DNA of 5,085 nt. It comes from Hyphomicrobiales bacterium (GTDB lineage: Bacteria; Pseudomonadota; Alphaproteobacteria; Rhizobiales; Kaistiaceae). The DNA lies in the NCBI GenBank assembly GCA_017305815.1, contig JAFKJZ010000265.1, forward strand, positions 1 to 5,085, given 5' to 3'. Shown one piece after another: positions 1 through 5,085 of the stretch. The translations under genes and the position numbers were made by a program. The notes beneath the pieces are model-generated. The model was not told where the DNA came from and searched no databases. It saw nothing but the letters and a program-made list of their open reading frames with translations. Within the stretch, counting starts at the first letter, position 1. Each line of letters begins with the position of its first letter.

Positions 1-356
1 AAGCGGCGCAGCACCGCCTTGACCCGCTCGACCAGCAGGCGCTGCGAGAACGGCTTCTTGATGAAATCGTCGGCGCCCATCTTGAGGCCGAACAACTCGT
101 CGATCTCGTCATCCTTCGAGGTCAGGAAGATGACCGGCAGGTCGGTGCGCTGGCGCAGGCGGCGGAGCAGCTCCATCCCGTCCATGCGCGGCATCTTGAT
201 ATCGAGAATGGCGAGGTCCGGAAGCGACTGCTGGAAGCCGTCAAGGGCGGAGGCGCCGTCGGTGTAGGTCTGGACCCGATAGCCCTCGGACTCCAATGCG
301 ATCGACACGGAGGCGAGGATGTTTCGATCGTCGTCGACCAGAGCGATCGTCGGCAT
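1..356 (-). CDS. chvI: Response regulator ChvI, receiver domain (partial, C-terminus beyond left edge)
   Basis: The reading frame starts at the ATG complementary to 354-356 and stays open to the window edge, giving 118 residues. It begins [19 protein letters not shown], closely matching the N-terminus of rhizobial ChvI. Receiver landmarks are the acidic cluster D8-D10, phospho-acceptor D52 in [14 protein letters not shown]79 in IFLTSKD and K101 in the KPF motif. The [10 protein letters not shown] stretch (89-98) is also typical of ChvI. The winged-helix DNA-binding domain expected after residue ~125 lies outside the window. A GGGAGA Shine-Dalgarno sequence lies about 9 nt before the ATG. In relatives ChvI is the cytoplasmic partner of the sensor kinase ChvG (ExoS/BvrS) and controls envelope, exopolysaccharide, acid-response and host-interaction genes; chvG normally follows, here off the left edge. 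The pckA gene nearby supports the assignment. Overlapping frames on the same strand reaching 412 and 423 are shadows. Confidence 0.93.
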   Translation of the reverse strand, partial: MPTIALVDDDRNILASVSIALESEGYRVQTYTDGASALDGFQQSLPDLAILDIKMPRMDGMELLRRLRQRTDLPVIFLTSKDDEIDELFGLKMGADDFIKKPFSQRLLVERVKAVLRR

Positions 357-595
357 AGATAGGCTTCTCCCGAAATCTGCCCCGGATGGGCGTTTGACCG
401 GCCTGAAGGCAAGCGGATGTCACGTCACGCCGGCCCCCGCCTAAACGTCGCAGGAATACGCGGAAAATATGGCGTGCAGCCTACCGGATTTAAACCCTCG
501 GCGCCAATCGCCCGGAAAACCGCCATCGAATGAGAGACATAGAAAGTTGAAGGTGTTAATCAGCTTTCGAGGTAGCTAGTCCCAAGGAAAGCAAT
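357..595. promoter_or_regulatory. Divergent intergenic region between chvI and the HugZ-family gene
   Basis: This 239-bp stretch must hold the promoters for both divergent genes. I see no credible coding sequence in it. On the plus strand a weak sigma-70-like pair is possible: TTGAAG at 547-552, 17 bp, then AGGTAG at 570-575, just before the AAGGAA ribosome binding site (584-589) of the HugZ-family gene. For chvI no convincing -35/-10 pair stands out; TTTAAA at 489-494 is a possible -10-like element. A tandem GTCACGTCAC lies at 419-428, about 63 bp before the chvI start. All promoter calls here are guesses from pattern. Confidence 0.4.
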
Positions 596-1327
596 ATGTC
601 CGAGAATTTTCCGTTCGATCCGGTCGAAACCGGCCGCGCCGTGATCCGCAGCACGATCGCCGGCAGCCTGGCGACGCTGGACGAGGCCGGCAATCCCTTC
701 GCCACCCTGGTCACCATGGCGACGACGGTCGACCTGCGGCCGGTCCTGAGCCTTTCCGACCTCGCCGTACACACGCAGAACCTGAAGCGCGATCCGCGCG
801 CCTCGCTCCTGCTCGTGGCGCCGGGCGGCGAAACCGGCAATCCGCTCGCCGGGGCCCGCATCACCCTGGTCGGCACGATCGAGCGCGTCGACGACGAGCA
901 TGCCGCCTGGCGCTACGGCCTGCGTCAGGGCAAGGCGGCCCGCGCCTCCGCCCTGCCCGGCTTCCACCACTACGTGATGAACGTCACGAGCTCGCACCTC
1001 GTCGCCGGCTTCGGCAATATCGCGCAGATCGCGGGCAAGGATCTTCTTCCCGATTACTCGGACAGCAAGGATCTACTCGACGGCGAGAAGATGGTCGTCG
1101 AGCACATGAACGATGATCATGCCGACGCCATTGCGCTCTACGCCATCAAGCTGCTCAATCAGCCGGGCGGCGCCTGGCGCATCACCGGCTGCGACCCGGA
1201 AGGCATCGACATTGCTACGAGCACCTTGCGCGCGCGGCTGCCTTTTCCTACCCGCGCCACCACGGTCGGCGAGGCCGGCGGCTATCTGAAGTCCTTCGCA
1301 AAACAGGCGAGATCGCTGGAACAATAG
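596..1327 (+). CDS. HugZ-family protein: pyridoxamine 5'-phosphate oxidase-like split barrel plus DUF2470 domain
   Basis: A 243-residue protein, the usual size for the two-domain HugZ-like family. Residues ~12-145 form a flavin-reductase/PNPOx-like split barrel, opening with ARS-type text (GRAVIRSTIAGSLATLDEAG), followed by the FATLVTMAT strand, the LSDLAVHTQNLKRDPRASLL segment and the LVGTIERV strand. Residues ~160-238 are DUF2470, recognised by EKMVVEHMNDDH (H170 and H175), the CDPEGID turn and the LPFPTRATT strand. Members studied in other bacteria bind heme or FMN, and HugZ of Helicobacter degrades heme; whether this one binds heme, FMN or neither cannot be told from sequence. The protein has no signal peptide and is expected to be cytoplasmic. 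The ATG at 596 is preceded by AAGGA with 7-nt spacing, which fixes the start. The gene is divergent from chvI and upstream of pckA, and appears to be transcribed alone. Family assignment is firm; biochemical role is not. Confidence 0.85.
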   Translation: MSENFPFDPVETGRAVIRSTIAGSLATLDEAGNPFATLVTMATTVDLRPVLSLSDLAVHTQNLKRDPRASLLLVAPGGETGNPLAGARITLVGTIERVDDEHAAWRYGLRQGKAARASALPGFHHYVMNVTSSHLVAGFGNIAQIAGKDLLPDYSDSKDLLDGEKMVVEHMNDDHADAIALYAIKLLNQPGGAWRITGCDPEGIDIATSTLRARLPFPTRATTVGEAGGYLKSFAKQARSLEQ

Positions 1328-1337
1328 TGTCATTTTA

Positions 1338-1365
1338 CGAACAAATAGAATATTCTGTTTGTTCG
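1338..1365. repeat. 28-bp near-perfect AT-rich palindrome 3' of the HugZ-family gene
   Basis: Outer arms CGAACAAA (1338-1345) and TTTGTTCG (1358-1365) are exact reverse complements. They flank the self-complementary core AGAATATTCT (1347-1356). The only mismatched pair is T1346 against G1357, which is still a wobble pair in RNA. It begins 10 nt after the stop codon at 1325-1327 and lies about 85 bp before the predicted pckA transcription start. It could be a weak terminator hairpin, but no T-tract follows on the plus strand. It could equally be a protein-binding site for a dimeric regulator of pckA. The symmetry is seen directly; the role is inference. Confidence 0.6.
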
Positions 1366-1400
1366 GATGTCAAATAATTGGTTTCCGGCCATCGGTTGCT

Positions 1401-1429
1401 TTGGGACCAGTCGATTAAATCGTTTTAAT
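1401..1429 (+). promoter_or_regulatory. Predicted sigma-70-type promoter of pckA
   Basis: TTGGGA (1401-1406) and TTTAAT (1424-1429) are separated by exactly 17 bp. They match TTGACA and TATAAT at 4 of 6 and 5 of 6 positions, the best -35/-10 pair I find upstream of pckA. Transcription would start near 1435-1437, giving a leader of about 174 nt. The call rests on pattern only; alphaproteobacterial promoters often have poor -10 elements. Confidence 0.5.
1414..1429. promoter_or_regulatory. Candidate LacI/GalR-family operator overlapping the pckA promoter (possible PckR site)
   Basis: ATTAAATCGTTTTAAT is a 16-bp palindrome with 6-bp arms ATTAAA/TTTAAT and a central CG step; only one inner pair (T1420/T1423) fails. 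Even-length palindromes with a central CG are typical of LacI-family operators. It covers the promoter spacer and the whole -10 element, where a bound repressor would block RNA polymerase. In Sinorhizobium meliloti, pckA is controlled by the LacI-family regulator PckR, so a PckR-type protein is the natural candidate. The palindrome is seen; the regulator is inferred from relatives. Confidence 0.5.
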
Positions 1430-1435
1430 GCGATC

Positions 1436-1609
1436 ACGATAACTGGACCCATGCAGTTTTTGTTGCAGTTGCGAAATCCGATCCTCTAGGTTCTGGCCTG
1501 CCGGCAGCGTTGTCGCCGGCAGAGCCGGTGCCGTCCGCTGATGCGGCGCACCATTCCCGGAGCGAGGCCTCGCGAAGGTGCGCGTGCCTCTCAGAGCGGA
1601 GACGACCCT
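1436..1609 (+). promoter_or_regulatory. Long structured 5' leader of pckA
   Basis: If the promoter at 1401-1429 is right, about 174 nt are transcribed before the GTG start. Elements seen in order: a 12-codon open frame, MQFLLQLRNPIL, at 1451-1489 with only a poor ribosome site; a hairpin with 8-bp perfect arms CTGCCGGC (1498-1505) and GCCGGCAG (1515-1522); a second structure with outer arms GCGCACC (1546-1552) and GGTGCGC (1577-1583) enclosing the palindrome GCGAGGCCTCGC (1562-1573). The pckA Shine-Dalgarno GGAG follows at 1598-1601. No riboswitch class is recognised, and neither hairpin is followed by a T-tract, so classical attenuation is not supported. Confidence 0.4.
1498..1522 (+). promoter_or_regulatory. 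Hairpin in the pckA leader
   Basis: CTGCCGGC and GCCGGCAG form an 8-bp perfect stem closing a 9-nt loop (1506-1514). It lies about 75 nt before the pckA ribosome binding site and 9 nt after the stop of the possible 12-codon leader frame. With no U-run after it, it is unlikely to terminate; RNA stability or processing is possible but unproven. Confidence 0.45.
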
Positions 1610-3217
<1,608 letters not shown>

Positions 3218-3265
3218 CCGGCCCCGATCGCCGCGCCCTTTTCGCGGGGCGCCGCATTCACTACC

Positions 3266-3294
3266 CTCCCGGGCTGTCTCGCGCAGCCTGGGAG
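3266..3294 (+). promoter_or_regulatory. Strong hairpin sequestering the Shine-Dalgarno of the GrpB-family gene; possible pckA terminator
   Basis: CTCCCGGGCTG (3266-3276) pairs with CAGCCTGGGAG (3284-3294) over 11 bp with one G-U wobble, closing a 7-nt loop. The 3' arm ends in GGGAG (3290-3294), the ribosome binding site 6 nt before the ATG at 3301. The hairpin is followed by TTTCTC, a weak U-tract, so it may end pckA transcripts. A transcript reading through from pckA would have its next ribosome site buried in the stem. A second GC-rich structure, CCGCG (3231-3235) with CGCGG (3243-3247), lies just upstream. The pairing is seen; its effect is inferred. Confidence 0.55.
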
Positions 3295-3300
3295 TTTCTC

Positions 3301-3834
3301 ATGCCTCCGCCGATCCCGGTCGATCTCCAGCCCCATACGCCCGCCTGGTCCGATGCCGCTGCGCGGGAGGCGCAGCGCCTCGCCGAGGCGCTCGGGCCGC
3401 AACTGATCGCCGTCCACCACATCGGCTCGACCGCGATCGCGGGCCTTCTCGCCAAGCCGATCCTCGACATGATCCCCGAAGTCCGCGCGCTCATAGCGTT
3501 CGACGCCTGCCAGGCGATCCTTGTGCATCTCGGCTATGAGTGGTGGGGCGAGTACGGCATGCCCGGCCGCCGCTATGCGACGCTAACCGACGGCGCGACC
3601 GGCCAGCGCTGCATCAAGCTGCATGTCTTCGAAACCGGCTCGCCGCATATCGTGCGCCACCTGGCATTCCGCGACTACCTGCGTTCGCATCCCGCCAAGG
3701 CGCGCGAATATGAAACGGTCAAGCTCCGGAGCCGGGAGCAGCATCCCTACGATTCGCATGCCTATTCCGAAGCGAAATCGGACTGGGTGCGCCTGACCGA
3801 AGCCGAGGCAATCGCCTTCTACCGGACGCGCTAA
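3301..3834 (+). CDS. GrpB/UPF0157-family protein (nucleotidyltransferase fold)
   Basis: A 177-residue protein, the normal length for a stand-alone GrpB (UPF0157) domain. The family signature is at residues 40-57, HIGSTAIAGLLAKPILDM. It has the G42-S43 pair and D56 expected of a nucleotidyltransferase-like active site. Most relatives have Pro where this one has A47 (STAVPGL). The second family region is the C-terminal LRSHPAKAREYETVKLRSRE plus AYSEAKSDWVR stretch. The substrate is not known for the family in general; some GrpB domains are fused to CoaE dephospho-CoA kinase, but no such fusion is present here. The ATG at 3301 has GGGAG 6 nt upstream. A longer open frame runs upstream inside pckA in another phase and is not real. 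The gene lies 83 bp after pckA and is probably a separate unit or read-through product. It should be cytoplasmic: no signal peptide or membrane segment is present. Confidence 0.85.
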   Translation: MPPPIPVDLQPHTPAWSDAAAREAQRLAEALGPQLIAVHHIGSTAIAGLLAKPILDMIPEVRALIAFDACQAILVHLGYEWWGEYGMPGRRYATLTDGATGQRCIKLHVFETGSPHIVRHLAFRDYLRSHPAKAREYETVKLRSREQHPYDSHAYSEAKSDWVRLTEAEAIAFYRTR

Positions 3835-3920
3835 GGCGGGCTGGCCCAGCGGAGCCGAGCCTTCCGTATGGCCACGCAGCTGCAAATCGTTCTAGCCTGC
3901 GACGAACGGGAGCAAGCCAA

Positions 3921-4586
3921 ATGCGCCAGCCAACCTTTCATCGCGTCGTCGGCCTCGGCGAGAACTGCCGGGCGAAGCACAATATCGAGCGGAAGTGGAC
4001 CGAGTATCGGCGCACGAGCTTGCGGGCGACGACGGATTGCCTGACGCGTACGGTGTTCGATTGGCAGGCCACGCCCTACCCGGCCCTGCTCGAATATCTC
4101 CGCCGCGATTTTCGCGGCATGTTCGAGCTGGAAGACCTGGGCATGCTCGACGGCCGCGTCGTCAACAAGCGTTATGGAACGCTGCATCGGCACGACTTTC
4201 CCGACAGTCCCGACCTCGCCGTCCACTATGCGGCCGCGCGCTCCCGCCACGACCATCTCTGCAACAAGACGCGAAGCGCCGTCACGGACCGGCTGCCGAC
4301 CCTGTTCATCCGCTATGGCGCGCTGGCGCCCGGCGAGGAACGCGTGCTGCACGACGCCATCGCCGCGCTCCGGCATGGCCGGCCCTTCGCGCTGGCGCTG
4401 ATCGACGATGACGGGCACCCGCCTTCCGATCCGGCCGAGCCCTGGCAGGGCAACCACGACTATTGGCATGCGGCGCTGTCCCGTTATTCGATGCGATCCG
4501 ACGCGTCGCTCGGCACCCTGCTGCCGAAGATCGCCCGCGAGCAGGCCCGCCGCATCGCCGGCCACATCCGGCACCTCCGCTTCTGA
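3921..4586 (+). CDS. DUF1796-type putative papain-like cysteine peptidase
   Basis: A 221-residue protein resembling the DUF1796 family (putative papain-like cysteine peptidases). The N-terminus VVGLGENCRAKHNIER matches the family's short strand followed by a conserved Cys, here C16. The next hallmark is FDWQATPYPALLEYLRRDF (46-64). VNKRYGTLHRHDFP (81-94) supplies H91-D92 in the family's conserved HDFP motif. A LFIRYG strand and a LALIDDD strand follow. C16 and H91 are the likely catalytic pair if it is an enzyme; activity is not shown for most members, and some occur near surface-polysaccharide genes, which is not the case here. The ATG at 3921 has GGGAG 8 nt upstream. No signal peptide or transmembrane helix is visible. 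The gene lies 86 bp after the GrpB-family gene with no clear terminator between them, so they may be co-transcribed. Family call is from motif memory and moderately sure; substrate is unknown. Confidence 0.68.
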   Translation: MRQPTFHRVVGLGENCRAKHNIERKWTEYRRTSLRATTDCLTRTVFDWQATPYPALLEYLRRDFRGMFELEDLGMLDGRVVNKRYGTLHRHDFPDSPDLAVHYAAARSRHDHLCNKTRSAVTDRLPTLFIRYGALAPGEERVLHDAIAALRHGRPFALALIDDDGHPPSDPAEPWQGNHDYWHAALSRYSMRSDASLGTLLPKIAREQARRIAGHIRHLRF

Positions 4587-4602
4587 GGCCCCCCAATGCA
4601 AA

Positions 4603-4630
4603 AAGGCCCGGCGATCGCTCGCCGGGCCTT
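4603..4630. terminator. Bidirectional intrinsic terminator between the DUF1796 gene and pnp
   Basis: AAGGCCCGGCGA (4603-4614) and TCGCCGGGCCTT (4619-4630) form a perfect 12-bp stem with a 4-nt loop TCGC. On the minus strand the stem runs directly into TTTTT (complement of 4600-4604), a good terminator for pnp, whose stop codon is 27 nt away. On the plus strand the stem is followed by CTCATTTT, a weaker tract, 16 nt after the DUF1796 gene stop. Both convergent genes probably share it. Confidence 0.88.
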
Positions 4631-4656
4631 CTCATTTTGTCGACAAAAGCGGGCGA

Positions 4657-5085
4657 TTACTCGCCGGCGGCTTCCGTCTTTTCCTTGATCTCTTCGCCGG
4701 TCGCCTGGTCGACGACCTTCATCGACAGGCGGACCTTGCCGCGCTCGTCGAAGCCGAGCAGCTTGACCCAGACCTTGTCGCCTTCCTTGACGACGTCCTG
4801 GGTCTTCGCCACGCGCTGGCTCGAAAGCTGCGAGATGTGGACGAGGCCATCCTTGGCGCCGAAGAAGTTGACGAAGGCGCCGAAATCGACGGCCTTGACG
4901 ACGGTGCCCTGGTAGATGGCGCCGACTTCCGGCTCGGCGGCGATGCCCTTGATCCAGTTCAGCGCGGCGGTGATCGCCTTGCCGTCCGAGGAGGCGACCT
5001 TGACGGTGCCGTCGTCGGAGATGTCGATCTTGGCGCCGGTCTTCTCCACGATCTCGCGGATGACCTTGCCGCCCGAACCGATCAC
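4657..5085 (-). CDS. pnp: Polyribonucleotide nucleotidyltransferase (PNPase), C-terminal KH and S1 domains (partial, N-terminus beyond right edge)
   Basis: The last 142 codons of PNPase, the phosphorolytic 3'-5' exoribonuclease of RNA decay. The fragment opens inside the KH domain at [19 protein letters not shown], containing the GXXG loop (GSGG), then [12 protein letters not shown] and the final KH helix. An S1 domain follows from about residue 53: [18 protein letters not shown], then [15 protein letters not shown] and [12 protein letters not shown]. The tail ends in a short acidic [12 protein letters not shown]. The GTG at the window edge is an internal valine, not a start: the two RNase PH catalytic domains (about 550 residues) must lie beyond 5085. 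The stop TAA is at 4657-4659, followed by the shared terminator. In Alphaproteobacteria pnp normally follows rpsO, which would be off the right edge. Confidence 0.97.
   Translation of the reverse strand: MIGSGGKVIREIVEKTGAKIDISDDGTVKVASSDGKAITAALNWIKGIAAEPEVGAIYQGTVVKAVDFGAFVNFFGAKDGLVHISQLSSQRVAKTQDVVKEGDKVWVKLLGFDERGKVRLSMKVVDQATGEEIKEKTEAAGE

Noticed and set aside
1338..1365. The palindrome as an Irr/ICE iron box (core AGAATATTCT) or an alphaproteobacterial LexA box
   Set aside because: The central spacing is wrong for the TTAGAA-N3-TTCTAA type of iron box, the GTTC-N7-GTTC direct repeat of LexA is absent, and the site lies downstream of the HugZ-family gene rather than upstream.
1541..1609. 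ATG at 1541 as the start of pckA
   Set aside because: It adds 23 residues unlike any PckA N-terminus and falls in a structured leader; the GTG at 1610 has a well-placed GGAG and gives the family length of 535.
3835..3920. Terminator between the GrpB-family and DUF1796 genes
   Set aside because: Only short pairings such as GCTGG/CCAGC near 3840-3850 are seen, with no T-tract, so no terminator is called.
3831..4601. A 256-codon minus-strand frame opposite the DUF1796 gene
   Set aside because: Low-complexity shadow product. The plus-strand frame has a good ribosome site and family motifs, and the minus frame overlaps the GrpB-family stop region.
4463..4915. A 150-codon plus-strand frame running across the terminator into pnp
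   Set aside because: It spans a perfect terminator hairpin and reads antisense through pnp; no recognisable motif.

Overview
The window looks like chromosomal DNA from an alphaproteobacterium, most likely of the order Rhizobiales (Hyphomicrobiales). The DNA is GC-rich, codons mostly end in G or C, and a ChvI-type response regulator lies close to an ATP-type phosphoenolpyruvate carboxykinase gene (pckA). The chvI-pckA neighbourhood is known from Sinorhizobium, Agrobacterium and Brucella (bvrR). The genus cannot be fixed from the sequence alone.

Layout, left to right. Positions 1-356 (minus strand) hold the N-terminal receiver domain of ChvI, cut by the left edge. A 239-bp divergent intergenic region follows. 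Positions 596-1327 (plus) encode a HugZ-family split-barrel protein with a C-terminal DUF2470 domain. A 282-bp region at 1328-1609 carries a long AT-rich palindrome, a credible sigma-70-like promoter overlapped by a LacI-family-like operator, and a long structured leader. It leads into pckA at 1610-3217 (plus, GTG start). A strong hairpin that contains the next ribosome binding site separates pckA from a GrpB/UPF0157-family gene at 3301-3834 (plus). Next is a DUF1796-type putative papain-like cysteine peptidase gene at 3921-4586 (plus). A perfect 12-bp-stem terminator at 4603-4630 lies between this gene and the convergent pnp gene (4657-5085, minus), which is cut by the right edge. Only the KH and S1 domains of pnp are present.

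Functionally this is mostly core genome: envelope/acid-stress signalling (ChvI), gluconeogenesis (PckA) and RNA turnover (PNPase). Between them sit three small single-gene units of poorly defined role. No mobile element, CRISPR array, tRNA/rRNA or toxin-antitoxin module is visible, and I see no sign of a novel multi-gene system. The parts most worth a second look are the regulatory DNA and leader upstream of pckA, the hairpin over the GrpB-family ribosome binding site, and the DUF1796 protein.
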